Shown here piece by piece: positions 8,569 through 17,316 of a DNA stretch of 64,000 nucleotides (position 1 is the stretch's first letter; every line of letters begins with the position of its first letter). The DNA comes from an uncultured Bacilli bacterium. Lineage in GTDB: Bacteria; Bacillota_I; Bacilli_A; RF39; UBA660. The stretch lies in contig CAKPDH010000004.1 in the NCBI GenBank assembly GCA_934148845.1, positions 1 to 64,000 on the forward strand, in the 5' to 3' direction. Under the pieces are notes generated by a model, which saw only the letters and a program-made list of their open reading frames with translations, did no database searches and had not been told where the DNA came from. The position numbers and the translations under genes were made by a program.

Positions 8569-8962
8569 TGGATTTAAAAAATTTTTACTAGGAGCTTCTA
8601 TAGGAGCAGGACTTGGAATGTTGCTTTCAAAACGTAGTGGAAAAGAAAATAGGGAATTATTGAAACAAAAAGTAGATGATTTAGTATGCAAAGTTAAAAG
8701 TATTGATTCAAAAGAAGTTAGAGATAATATCAAAGATAAAGTAGATGATTTAATGCTTGAATTATCTGATTTAGATAAAGAAAAAGCTTTAGCTATTGCT
8801 AAGAAAAAGGCTGAACAAATTAAAAATAAAGCTGAAGATTTAGTTGAGTATGTAATTGAAAAAGGTACTCCTGTTTTAGAAAAATCAGCTAATGTTGTTA
8901 GAGAAAAAGCAATAGTTGTAACAAAGGAGATATTAAATAAGCTAGAGAAAGAAGAAAAGTAA
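8552..8962 (+). CDS. YtxH-domain protein
   Basis: 136 residues. The N-terminal YtxH signature is clear: FLLGASIGAGLGMLLSKRSGKENRELL, that is, a Gly/Ala-rich hydrophobic segment followed by a SGKE-R block. The rest is a long lysine-rich amphipathic helix with repeating VDDL/VREK units, resembling LEA/apolipoprotein-like helices. It overlaps the YtxG-like gene by 17 bases. Probably membrane associated; the family is linked to general stress in Bacillus, but its function is not known. Confidence 0.8.
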   Translation: MSKKNNGFKKFLLGASIGAGLGMLLSKRSGKENRELLKQKVDDLVCKVKSIDSKEVRDNIKDKVDDLMLELSDLDKEKALAIAKKKAEQIKNKAEDLVEYVIEKGTPVLEKSANVVREKAIVVTKEILNKLEKEEK

Positions 8963-8995
8963 TTCTTCTATCTTTTAGTTATAAAAGAGGTAATT

Positions 8996-9430
8996 ATGAA
9001 AAAAATAAAGAAAAAGATTCCTAAATTAATTCCAATAATAATTGTAGCGCTTATTATACTTATTTTACTTATACTTATATATAATAATTTATTTAAATCA
9101 TCAAGTAGTTCAAGATTTAAAGATTTAGATAAATATGAATTAACAGATAGTGAAGTAAGTGATGTAAAGTCTACTTTTGATAATTTGGATAATCTAAATA
9201 AGGTATCAGTTTATATAAAATCTAAAATTATTAGAATATATTTAGTATTAAATGATGATGTTGAATTAAAAAAAGTAGAAGAACTTGCTGATAGTTCAAT
9301 AAATAAAATAAGTGAAAAAAATTTAAAATATTTTGATGTTGAAATATTTATAGAAAGTTTAAATAAAGAAAGTACTGTTTATCCAAAGATTGGTTATAAA
9401 CACAAATCACAAACAAAGTTTACATGGTAA
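8996..9430 (+). CDS. Hypothetical single-pass membrane protein
   Basis: 144 residues. A basic N-terminus and one strong membrane helix (~11-34) are followed by a Ser-rich linker and an extracytoplasmic domain of about 100 residues with alternating beta-like segments (VSVYIKSKIIRIYLVL). AGAGG precedes the ATG. It ends eight bases before the sensor gene at 9439 and is probably co-transcribed with it. I do not recognise the domain; it might be an accessory to that sensor. Confidence 0.65.
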   Translation: MKKIKKKIPKLIPIIIVALIILILLILIYNNLFKSSSSSRFKDLDKYELTDSEVSDVKSTFDNLDNLNKVSVYIKSKIIRIYLVLNDDVELKKVEELADSSINKISEKNLKYFDVEIFIESLNKESTVYPKIGYKHKSQTKFTW

Positions 9431-9438
9431 GGTGAGTT

Positions 9439-11475
9439 ATGAAAAAAAAGAAAAATATAATATTAATTATATCATTAATTATAGTAATATCATTAATAAC
9501 TATTTTATCTATTTTATTTATGAATTATAAAAATTCTAATTCATTGACATTAGAAGAAAATAAATGGATAGATAAAAACAAATATAATATAATAGACATA
9601 GCGCCATTAAGTGATATTCCTATTTTAAATTATGATGGTAAAGGAATACTTTATGATTATTTAGAATATGTAACTGATAAGTATTCATTAAAGTTTAATA
9701 TAGTTCCATATAAGTTAGATAATGTATCTAATTATGAGTACAATATAAGTATCTTATCATCTGTATCAAAAGACGATATTGTATTACTTGAAGATAATTA
9801 TGTGTTAGTCACAAAGGAAAATATGAAATTATCTAATTTAAGTGATATTAAAAATTTAAAATTAGGAATACTTAAAAATGATAAGGAAGAATTTAGTCAA
9901 ATACTTTTAAATAATAATATAGAGTTTAGTGAATATGATACATATACATTATTAAAAGAGTCTATTTTAAATGAAGATATAGATGGAATTATTATTTTAA
10001 AAAGTATTGCTATGGAAGATACTATAAAACAAAACTATAATTTTTCATTTCAATTTAATGATAAAAAATCTTATTATGTATTAAATATTAAAGGTGATAA
10101 TACTTTAAATAATATTTTTAAAAAGACATATAAGAATTGGGAAGAAAAATATTACTTAAATTCTTATAATAATAATCTTATAGATGCATATTTTAAGTTT
10201 AAAAATGTAAGTGATGGTGAACAAAAAAAATTACGTAGTAAAAGTTATGTTTATGGTTTTATTAATTACGGAGTTTATAATTATTTAAAAGGATCTAAAA
10301 TATCTGGATTAAGTGGTGTTATTTTAACTGATTTTAATAAATTTTCAGGTATTTCAATTAAATATACAAGATATAATAGTTTAAATAAATTATTAAAAGA
10401 TTTTAATAGTAAGCAAATAGATTTTATGATTAATTTATTTGGTCAAGAAAAACTTGTGGATGTTTATAATACAACTCCTGTATTTGATAATAAATTAGTT
10501 ATAATAACAGATGTTAACAATAGAAGTGTAATTAATAGTGTTGAAGCCTTAAAAGGTAAAGAAGTCTTAACTATAAAAGATTCATATTTAGAATCTAAGC
10601 TTAGTAAAGTTGGTGCTAAAATTAAGTCATACAATAATATGGATGATTTAGTTAGTGATTTTTCTAATAATTGTATTGCTTTAGTTAATTTAGAAAATTA
10701 TAATTATTATAAATCTAGTGCATTTAAAGATTCTAGAATTAATTATTTAATATATGATAATAATTATAGTTATGTTATTAATAAAACAAGTGATAATGAA
10801 TTATTTATGAATTTATTTAATTTTTATTTATCATATGAATCAATAGATAAAATTATTTCAAATAATTATAAGAATATTGCTTATGAAAATTCTAATATAA
10901 CTTATATATTAGTAATATTATTGATAATATTAACTATATATGTAGTTGTTGACTTTTATAACCATGTTAAAGTTATGTTAAAGAAAATAAGAAAAAATAA
11001 AAGAATACATTTATCTAAAGAGGATAAAATTAAATATATTGATCAGTTAACTTCATTAAAGAACAGAGCTTATTTTAATAGTAAAATAGAGATGTGGGAT
11101 GATTCTGAGGTTTATCCTCAAGCTATAATTGTTATTGATTTAAATAATATTTCATATATTAATGATAATTATGGAAGAGAAGAGGGAGATAAGGTTATAA
11201 CTGAAGCAGCTAATATATTAATACAAAGTCAAGTTGAAAATAGTGAAATAATTAGAACAGATGGTAATGAATTTGTAATATATATGGTTGGTTATAATGA
11301 AAAACAAGTAGTTTCATATTTAAGAAAATTAAATAGGGAATTTAAAAATCTATCACATGGATTCGGTTCTGCAAGTGGATATAGTATAATTAATGATGCT
11401 ATAAAAACTATAGATGATGCTTTAAATGAAGCAACAATAGATATGAAAAATAATAAAGAAGATATTGATTATTAA
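9439..11475 (+). CDS. Membrane sensor: periplasmic-binding-type extracellular region plus degenerate GGDEF domain
   Basis: 678 residues. A first membrane helix (~6-28) leads to ~450 extracytoplasmic residues that read as two solute-binding-protein-3-like lobes (~45-250 and ~265-480), as in BvgS/EvgS-type sensors. A second helix is at ~487-508. The C-terminal 140 residues are a GGDEF fold: DQLTSLKNRAYF near 534, VIDLNNISYINDNYGREEGD near 565-585, and the signature loop as DGNEF near 608. The loop departs from GG(D/E)EF, so cyclase activity is doubtful. It may sense a small ligand and bind rather than make c-di-GMP. Ligand unknown. Confidence 0.75.
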   Translation: MKKKKNIILIISLIIVISLITILSILFMNYKNSNSLTLEENKWIDKNKYNIIDIAPLSDIPILNYDGKGILYDYLEYVTDKYSLKFNIVPYKLDNVSNYEYNISILSSVSKDDIVLLEDNYVLVTKENMKLSNLSDIKNLKLGILKNDKEEFSQILLNNNIEFSEYDTYTLLKESILNEDIDGIIILKSIAMEDTIKQNYNFSFQFNDKKSYYVLNIKGDNTLNNIFKKTYKNWEEKYYLNSYNNNLIDAYFKFKNVSDGEQKKLRSKSYVYGFINYGVYNYLKGSKISGLSGVILTDFNKFSGISIKYTRYNSLNKLLKDFNSKQIDFMINLFGQEKLVDVYNTTPVFDNKLVIITDVNNRSVINSVEALKGKEVLTIKDSYLESKLSKVGAKIKSYNNMDDLVSDFSNNCIALVNLENYNYYKSSAFKDSRINYLIYDNNYSYVINKTSDNELFMNLFNFYLSYESIDKIISNNYKNIAYENSNITYILVILLIILTIYVVVDFYNHVKVMLKKIRKNKRIHLSKEDKIKYIDQLTSLKNRAYFNSKIEMWDDSEVYPQAIIVIDLNNISYINDNYGREEGDKVITEAANILIQSQVENSEIIRTDGNEFVIYMVGYNEKQVVSYLRKLNREFKNLSHGFGSASGYSIINDAIKTIDDALNEATIDMKNNKEDIDY

Positions 11476-11548
11476 TATCTTTTTTATATACAAACAAATG
11501 TATTGATTTTTAAAATATTTAATGATAAAATATATTTGAGATGGTAAT

Positions 11549-12313
11549 ATGAAAATTAATAAAATTATAAAACTTAAAAATAATAAATATAAGCTAATTT
11601 TAGATGATTGCGATTTAATTACATATGATGATGTCATAATTAAAAATAATTTGTTATATAAGAAAGAAATAGATACAATATTATATAATGATATAGTAAA
11701 TCAGACTGAATATTTTAATGTATATAACAATGCTATAAAATATATAATGAAAAAAAGAAGAAGTGAAAAAGAAGTTAGGTCTTATTTAAATAAATTTAAT
11801 ATAGATATTGATTCTATTATATTTAGACTTAAAAGTATTAATCTAATTAATGATATAGATTATACTAAAGCTTATATTAATGATCAAATATACTTATCAA
11901 ATACAGGTATTAATAAAATAAAGGTTAATTTATTAGAGCAGGATATACCGATAGAAATAATAGATTCTGAATTATCTAAGATTGATTCTAATGTTTTAGA
12001 TAATAAATTAGAAAAAATAATTATAAAAAAAATAAAAGCAAATTCTAAGTATTCTAACATAATAATTAAGCAAAAAATACTAAATGAGATGATTAATTTA
12101 GGATATTCTAAAGATAAAATATTAGAGATAATTGATAATAATTTACTAGATAATAAAGAAATACTTAATAAAGAATTTAATAAATTATATAATAGTTTTA
12201 AAAATAAATATGATAATTATAATTTAAAATTGAAGTTAAAAAAAAGACTAGTAAGTAAAGGTTTTAATATATCAGATATTAATATATTAATAGACAAAAT
12301 AAAAGAAGATTAG
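11549..12313 (+). CDS. recX: Recombination regulator RecX
   Basis: 254 residues, modulator of RecA filaments. The family pattern is visible: A-x3-Y-x-M-x3-RSEKEVRSYL near residues 62-79, IIFRLKSINLINDIDYTKAY near 90-109, and two more three-helix repeats with KIKVNLLEQDIP and KLKLKKRLVSKGF. Three-repeat RecX proteins of 250-270 residues are typical of Firmicutes. GAGATGG precedes the ATG. Its stop codon is inside a bidirectional terminator. Sequence identity looks low but the repeat layout is consistent. Confidence 0.82.
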   Translation: MKINKIIKLKNNKYKLILDDCDLITYDDVIIKNNLLYKKEIDTILYNDIVNQTEYFNVYNNAIKYIMKKRRSEKEVRSYLNKFNIDIDSIIFRLKSINLINDIDYTKAYINDQIYLSNTGINKIKVNLLEQDIPIEIIDSELSKIDSNVLDNKLEKIIIKKIKANSKYSNIIIKQKILNEMINLGYSKDKILEIIDNNLLDNKEILNKEFNKLYNSFKNKYDNYNLKLKLKKRLVSKGFNISDINILIDKIKED

Positions 12314-12333
12314 TTGATCTTCTTTTATTTTTT
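12301..12333. terminator. Bidirectional terminator between recX and prsA-like gene
   Basis: Perfect arms AAAAGAAGAT / ATCTTCTTTT around loop TAGTTG, flanked by A-rich and T-rich runs. It contains the recX stop (12311-12313) and touches the stop of the converging gene (12325-12327). Confidence 0.85.
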
Positions 12334-13545
12334 ACTATCAGATTCAGTATCTTTAGAGTCTTTAGAATCATTAGTTTTTAAAGCATCTTTTATAGTTTTT
12401 TCATAAGCTTTTTTAACTTCACTATCTTTAATAGATAACTTATATTCACTTCTTAATTTATCCCATTCAGATACTTGTAAAGTTGAATCAGCATTTAATA
12501 AGCTTTTTGCATATTCAGTTTTTACTTGATCTTTAATATCATTATATTTTTCAACTGGAGTAGATGAAATTTTTAAAATAATATGATATCCATAAGTTGT
12601 TTTAACTGGTTTAGTAGTATATTCACCATCTTTTAACTTATTTGCTGCATCATAGAATTCTTCAACAACATCTTTTTTACTGAAGTCTTCAATTAAACCA
12701 CCATTTGAATAAGTTTCAGTATCATCTGAATTTTCTTTAGCTAATGTCTCAAATTTCTTCTCTAATTTTTTAGAATCAGTTTTCTTTAATGTATTAATTA
12801 ATTCAACAGCTTTATTATAAGCATCTTTATCAGCCTTATCTTTATCTTTAGCATCACTATCTACTTGAATTAATATATGTTTAACAGTTAACTTATCACT
12901 AAAGTTTTCTTTATAATATTTTTTTAAATCATCTTCACTAGCTTTATCACCAATAAATTTTTGAACTGCTAAAGTCTTTTTATAATCTTTTAATACAAAG
13001 TCATAAAATTCTTTTTCAGTACTAATATTAGATAATCCCACATAGTTTGCTAAGAATGTTTTTAAGTCTGTATTATAATAATTAGCATATTCTTTATAAT
13101 AATCTACAACTTCTTGAACATATTTTTCGTCATCTTTAGTTATTTTAACTTCTTTTGAAGCAATGTACTCATCAACCGCATTAATTAATGCATTTGTTCC
13201 ATTTTCTTCTTTTAACTCTTGATAAAGATCTTGAGCTGTTATTTTTTTACCTTTTAATGTAGTAATTACTTCATCACCGTTTTTAACTTTAGGAATTCTT
13301 CTTGAAAAACCACAATAGATAAGTGCAGCTAATAATATAATAATAACACAAATTGATATCATAAATGGTGTGTTATTAGTTAACTTGCACATACATTTAC
13401 CTTTCTTTTCAACTTTAGGAGTAACATTATCAATTACTTCAACATTTTTACTAACACTTTTTTTTACTACTGCTTTATTTTTATCTTTTTCTTTAGCCTT
13501 AGTATTTTTACCCTTACTATTCTTTTCGACTTCTTTCTTTGGCAT
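12325..13545 (-). CDS. PrsA-like foldase (membrane-anchored PpiC/parvulin peptidyl-prolyl isomerase)
   Basis: 406 residues. A ~60-residue lysine-rich cytoplasmic tail is followed by one membrane helix (~63-83), a SurA_N-like helical region and a parvulin domain (~220-320). Parvulin marks are KHILIQVD, FETLAKENSDDTETYSNGG and TTYGYHII. A helical C-terminal region with an Asp/Ser/Lys-rich end follows. Classical PrsA is a lipoprotein; this one has a membrane-helix anchor behind a long basic tail instead. The start at 13545 is chosen for AAAGGAG upstream. Probably folds secreted proteins at the outer face of the membrane. Confidence 0.85.
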   Translation of the reverse strand: MPKKEVEKNSKGKNTKAKEKDKNKAVVKKSVSKNVEVIDNVTPKVEKKGKCMCKLTNNTPFMISICVIIILLAALIYCGFSRRIPKVKNGDEVITTLKGKKITAQDLYQELKEENGTNALINAVDEYIASKEVKITKDDEKYVQEVVDYYKEYANYYNTDLKTFLANYVGLSNISTEKEFYDFVLKDYKKTLAVQKFIGDKASEDDLKKYYKENFSDKLTVKHILIQVDSDAKDKDKADKDAYNKAVELINTLKKTDSKKLEKKFETLAKENSDDTETYSNGGLIEDFSKKDVVEEFYDAANKLKDGEYTTKPVKTTYGYHIILKISSTPVEKYNDIKDQVKTEYAKSLLNADSTLQVSEWDKLRSEYKLSIKDSEVKKAYEKTIKDALKTNDSKDSKDTESDSKK

Positions 13546-13694
13546 ATTGCCGCTCCTTTCCATTATAATACGATGTATTCATCATACAAATAATATTTTA
13601 ACAAATAAAAAATTAAAATTCAACATAATTGCTCACATATTTATAAAAATTTCATAAAATACTGTGAAAAGATAAAAAAAGGAGGAAAGATTAT

Positions 13695-13781
13695 ATGTGT
13701 TGTAATTCTGGTGTATCTGGAGCTGCTATCGTTTTAGTATTATTCATACTTTTAATAATTATTCTCGGAGCATATATTTAG
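13695..13781 (+). CDS. Tiny YjcZ-like sporulation membrane protein
   Basis: 28 residues beginning MCCNSGVSG, then one hydrophobic helix (AAIVLVLFILLIIILGAYI). It fits the tiny transmembrane YjcZ family (a short polar head, a G-x-(A/F)-x-(I/L)VLFILLIII core and a short tail) found in spore formers. AAAGGAGG lies 8 bases upstream. A CATAAAATA at 13653-13661 resembles mother-cell sigma-E/K -10 elements, but no well-spaced -35 is seen. A paralogue follows 12 bases downstream. Confidence 0.72.
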   Translation: MCCNSGVSGAAIVLVLFILLIIILGAYI

Positions 13782-13793
13782 GAGGTGACAAGG

Positions 13794-13916
13794 ATGAGTA
13801 ATTGTAATTCTTGTAACAATACTGAAAAGAAACCAACTTGCGGAACAAATAATGGATTTGTAATAATAATAGTTTTATATATATTACTAGCTATTATAAT
13901 AGGTTCCTGGTTATAA
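13794..13916 (+). CDS. Second tiny YjcZ-like membrane protein
   Basis: 40 residues with a Cys/Asn-rich head (MSNCNSCNNTEKKPTCG) and a C-terminal membrane helix starting GFVIIIVLYILLAIIIGSW. It shares the (I/V)VL-x-ILL-x-III-G core with the preceding gene. AGGAGGTGACAAGG gives a strong ribosome binding site. The pair ends in a strong terminator and forms a two-gene unit. Role in the spore is inferred from the family. Confidence 0.72.
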   Translation: MSNCNSCNNTEKKPTCGTNNGFVIIIVLYILLAIIIGSWL

Positions 13917-13919
13917 AAG

Positions 13920-13949
13920 ATGCCTTACTTTAATTAGTAAGGCATTTTT
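13920..13949 (+). terminator. Terminator after the YjcZ-like pair
   Basis: Nine-base perfect stem ATGCCTTAC / GTAAGGCAT followed by TTTTT. Confidence 0.88.
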
Positions 13950-14039
13950 AACTAAATGTTGAGTAACTCAACCAATAATTTAGTATATATTATTTAAATT
14001 ATAAAAAATATATGCTACAATAATTTGGTAGGTGATAAT

Positions 14040-15170
14040 ATGGTATATTTAGATTATAGTGCGACTACAAAAACTAGAAGTGAAGTTTTAGAATCATTTG
14101 TAAAAGCTTCAAATGATTTTATAGGTAATCCTAATTCACTTCATAGTTTAGGTGTCAAGTCTAAAAAAATAATAGATGCTGCTGGAGATCAAATAGCTAA
14201 TATGTTAAATATTAAAAGAGAATCTATTATATACACAAGTGGTAGTACTGAAGCTAATAATTTAGCTATAAAAGGTATTTGTGAAAAGTATAAAAATAGG
14301 GGTATGCATATAATAACAACTCAATTTGAGCATTCATCAATATATGGACCAATAGATTATTTAATAGATAAAGGATATAGTGTAGACTTTGTTAAATTAG
14401 ATAAAAACGGTTTAGTTGACTTAGAGGATTTAAAAAGATTAATTAGGCCAGATACTATACTTGTTAGTATAAATGCAGTAAATAGTGAACTTGGTATAAT
14501 GCAAAAAATAGATTCTATAGCTGCAGTAATTAAAGAATGTAATAAAAATTGCTTTTTTCATTCTGATATGACACAAGCTATTGGTAAGGTTAATGTAGAT
14601 TTATCTTTAGTAGATTTAGCAAGTTTTTCAGCACATAAATTTTTTGGAATAAAAGGAATAGGGGTATTAATTAAAAATAATAAAGTAGAACTTACTCCTT
14701 TAATACATGGAGGAAAGAGTACAACTATATATAGATCTGGAACACCTTGTGTAGCTTTAATAGTATCTTTAGCAAAAGCACTTCGTCTTGCTTTAGAAAA
14801 TTTAGACGATAAATATAATAAAGTAAAAGAATATAATGAATATTTAAAAGAAAATCTAAAAAAATATGATAAAGTTAGAATAAATAGTAATGAATGCTCT
14901 ATTCCTCATATTTTAAATATAAGTGTACTTGGTGTAAAACCAGAAACAATGTTACATGCTTTAGAAGAATATGATATATATATATCTACACAAAGTGCTT
15001 GTTCATCTAATAATAGTAAATCTAAGGCAGTTTATGCATTAACCTCGGATGATTTAAGGTCAACATCAAGTATAAGAATAAGCTTGTCACATATAACAAC
15101 AAAAAAAGAATTAGATTATTTTTTAGAATCATTTGATACTTGTTATAGAAAGCTAACATGTTTAAGATAA
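14040..15170 (+). CDS. iscS: Cysteine desulfurase, NifS/IscS type
   Basis: 376-residue PLP enzyme that takes sulfur from L-cysteine and passes it on as persulfide. Motifs: YLDYSATTK at the N-terminus; TSGSTEANN; HSDMTQAIGK (PLP pocket); SAHKFFGIKG with the PLP-binding lysine; STQSACSS with the active-site Cys in the long class I loop. ATG 14040 has AGGTGAT upstream; the TTG at 14025 does not. ThiI, its usual acceptor for tRNA 4-thiouridine, is encoded at 40007, and a separate SufS is encoded at 25467. It overlaps the next gene by 13 bases. Confidence 0.92.
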   Translation: MVYLDYSATTKTRSEVLESFVKASNDFIGNPNSLHSLGVKSKKIIDAAGDQIANMLNIKRESIIYTSGSTEANNLAIKGICEKYKNRGMHIITTQFEHSSIYGPIDYLIDKGYSVDFVKLDKNGLVDLEDLKRLIRPDTILVSINAVNSELGIMQKIDSIAAVIKECNKNCFFHSDMTQAIGKVNVDLSLVDLASFSAHKFFGIKGIGVLIKNNKVELTPLIHGGKSTTIYRSGTPCVALIVSLAKALRLALENLDDKYNKVKEYNEYLKENLKKYDKVRINSNECSIPHILNISVLGVKPETMLHALEEYDIYISTQSACSSNNSKSKAVYALTSDDLRSTSSIRISLSHITTKKELDYFLESFDTCYRKLTCLR

Positions 15171-15778
15171 TAGAGCCTAATATATTTAATGTAGATAAAG
15201 TTAAGTATAGTTTGATTGATACATCTTATATAGATAATTATAAAATAGAAGATGAAAAAATAAGTCTTAATAAATGTATTAGATGTTCTAATACTATATT
15301 TAGTAAAGATATAATTAATATAAATAATATAACTTCATCTACCTTCGAAGATGTAATATTTGAACAATGTGATTTATCCAATGTTACTTTTATAAATTGT
15401 AATTTTTATAGAGTAATATTTAAAAATTGCAAAATGCTTGGTACAAGCTTTATTGATTGTGGATTTTATAATGTAAAAATATTAGAAAGTAATTGTAAGT
15501 TATTAAATTTATCATCTAATATATTTAAATGTGTATTAATATCATCAACTAATTTAACAGAATCTAACATATCAAATAATAAATTTAATTTATTAGAATT
15601 AAGCTATGTAAATTTGTGTAATAGTGAAATAGTAAATACAAAATTAAGTGGTATTGATTTATCTACTTGTAATATAGAAGGTATTTTTATAAATATAAAT
15701 GATCTTAAAGATACAATTATTAGAGTAGATCAAGCCATGGATTTAATAAATATTTTAGGGGTAAAAATAAAGGAGTAA
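15158..15778 (+). CDS. Pentapeptide-repeat protein
   Basis: 206 residues. From about 60 to 180 the sequence follows the A(D/N)Lxx pentapeptide pattern of a right-handed quadrilateral beta helix, for example CDLSN VTFIN CNFYR VIFKN, then SNISN NKFNL LELSY. It closes with a helical cap (RVDQAMDLINILGVKIK) like that of Qnr/MfpA-type and related Firmicutes proteins. Some members protect gyrase; nothing here shows that function. It sits between the desulfurase and a thioredoxin-like gene, overlapping the former. Confidence 0.8.
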   Translation: MFKIIEPNIFNVDKVKYSLIDTSYIDNYKIEDEKISLNKCIRCSNTIFSKDIININNITSSTFEDVIFEQCDLSNVTFINCNFYRVIFKNCKMLGTSFIDCGFYNVKILESNCKLLNLSSNIFKCVLISSTNLTESNISNNKFNLLELSYVNLCNSEIVNTKLSGIDLSTCNIEGIFININDLKDTIIRVDQAMDLINILGVKIKE

Positions 15779-15779
15779 T

Positions 15780-16025
15780 ATGAAAATAATTAGAATTGGA
15801 TCAGTATGGTGTAGTAGTTGTATAATAATGAAATCTAGATTTAATGAAGTAATAAAAGAAAAAGGTATAAATGTAGATATAGAGTCTTTAGATTATGATA
15901 TGGATGATGTATCTAAATATAATGTTTCTGATATTCTTCCTGTTTATATTAAATTTGATAATAATAAAGAAATTAGATTAATAGGTGAGCATACAAAAGA
16001 AGAAATAGAAAGGTTTTTAGTATAA
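15780..16025 (+). CDS. Small thioredoxin-like protein (WCSSC)
   Basis: 81 residues with a thioredoxin-fold pattern: beta strand MKIIRIGSVW, redox motif WCSSC at residues 10-14, and the cis-Pro equivalent in DILPVYIKF. It lacks a signal, so it is cytoplasmic. AAAGGAGTA is the ribosome binding site, inside the end of the pentapeptide gene, and its stop overlaps the start of the CcdA-like gene by one base (TAATG). It may supply electrons to that membrane protein. Confidence 0.82.
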   Translation: MKIIRIGSVWCSSCIIMKSRFNEVIKEKGINVDIESLDYDMDDVSKYNVSDILPVYIKFDNNKEIRLIGEHTKEEIERFLV

Positions 16026-17194
16026 TGAAAAAAATATATTTAATATTTACTTTATTATTCTTATTTATACCAGTTATAAACGCTAAAGAAGTAACTGTAT
16101 ATTTATTCCACAGTGATTCTTGTCCTCACTGTAAAAGTGAAAGGGAATATTTAAAAACTATTTCAAATATTGATGTAAAAGAATATGAAGTAAGTAAATA
16201 TTCAAAATTGTTAACTAAAGTAACAGATAAATTAAATATTAATTCTTCATCTGTACCTATAACAATAATAGGTAGTGATTATAAAATAGGATTTAATGAT
16301 GAAATAAAGAATGATATAAAAGATATGATTGATTCATATTCTAAGAATGATTACTGTGATGTTGTAGACTTAATTATTAAAAATAAGGATATAGAAAAAT
16401 GCTTAGATGCTAATAAAGGAATATACAATATAAGTAATAAAAAAAGTTTAAAATTATTTAATAAAACAATTTATTTTGACGCAAAGACAGTATCACTACC
16501 AATTATATCTATATTAATAGGTTTTATAGATGGTTTTAATCCCTGTGCTATGTGGGTTTTAATATTTTTAATAAGTATGTTATTTAATATGAAAGATAAG
16601 AAGAAAATGTGGATTCTTGGAATAACATTTTTAGTTGTATCTGCATTAGTTTATTTAGTTTTTATGTTAGGATTACTCAAGGTCGCTAATTCGGTAGGTA
16701 ATAAGTTTAAATATATAATTGGTATAGTAGCTCTAATAGGCGGATTTATAAATATAAAAAGCTATTTAAAAAGTAGAAAAAAAGATACTGGATGTCAGGT
16801 TACAAATAATAAAAGTAGAAAAAAAATAATAGAAAGAATCAAAAAATATGTAAATGAAAAAAATTTTATTCTATCTATTTTAGGCATATCTCTTTTAGCT
16901 ATATCTGTTAATTTGATTGAGCTTGCTTGTTCATCAGGACTTCCAACAATGTTTATAGAAATATTATCATTAAATGATTTAAGTAAATTTGAATATATGT
17001 TTTATTTAGCATTATATATATTAATGTTTATGATTGATGATATTGTAATATTTATTATATCTATGTCTACATTAAAACTAACTGGAATATCAAATAAATA
17101 TACTAAGTATTCACATTTAATAGGTGGAGTTTTAATGATTTTAATAGGATTACTTATGATATTTAGAACAGATATACTTATGTTTAATTTTTAA
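16025..17194 (+). CDS. Thioredoxin-domain/CcdA-DsbD-type thiol:disulfide membrane protein
   Basis: 389 residues. A signal peptide (~1-20) leads to a thioredoxin/glutaredoxin-like extracellular domain with CPHC near residue 38. A multi-helix CcdA/DsbD-like core (~155-389) follows. Both expected membrane cysteines appear: NPCAMW in the first core helix and ELACSSGLP in a later one. DsbD relatives move electrons from cytoplasmic thioredoxin across the membrane. Here the extracellular thioredoxin domain is fused at the N-terminus and the cytoplasmic partner may be the WCSSC protein encoded just upstream. Confidence 0.85.
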   Translation: MKKIYLIFTLLFLFIPVINAKEVTVYLFHSDSCPHCKSEREYLKTISNIDVKEYEVSKYSKLLTKVTDKLNINSSSVPITIIGSDYKIGFNDEIKNDIKDMIDSYSKNDYCDVVDLIIKNKDIEKCLDANKGIYNISNKKSLKLFNKTIYFDAKTVSLPIISILIGFIDGFNPCAMWVLIFLISMLFNMKDKKKMWILGITFLVVSALVYLVFMLGLLKVANSVGNKFKYIIGIVALIGGFINIKSYLKSRKKDTGCQVTNNKSRKKIIERIKKYVNEKNFILSILGISLLAISVNLIELACSSGLPTMFIEILSLNDLSKFEYMFYLALYILMFMIDDIVIFIISMSTLKLTGISNKYTKYSHLIGGVLMILIGLLMIFRTDILMFNF

Positions 17195-17201
17195 CTAATT
17201 T

Positions 17202-17238
17202 ATACTATTTACACAGTAATATGTAAATAGTATATTTA
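17202..17238 (+). terminator. Terminator after the thiol redox cluster
   Basis: Eleven-base arms TACTATTTACA / TGTAAATAGTA around a 9-base loop, with a weak T-rich tail. Confidence 0.6.
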
Positions 17239-17252
17239 ATTTTACAAAACTA

Positions 17253-17283
17253 TTGACAAGTAGAGTTACAAGTTTGCTATAAT
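17253..17283 (+). promoter_or_regulatory. Promoter of folD
   Basis: TTGACA at 17253-17258 and TATAAT at 17278-17283 with a 19-base spacer. TGC directly before TATAAT makes an extended -10, which compensates for the long spacer. Confidence 0.75.
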
Positions 17284-17316
17284 TGAAGTAGAAAAGGCAA
17301 TTATGGAGATGATTAT

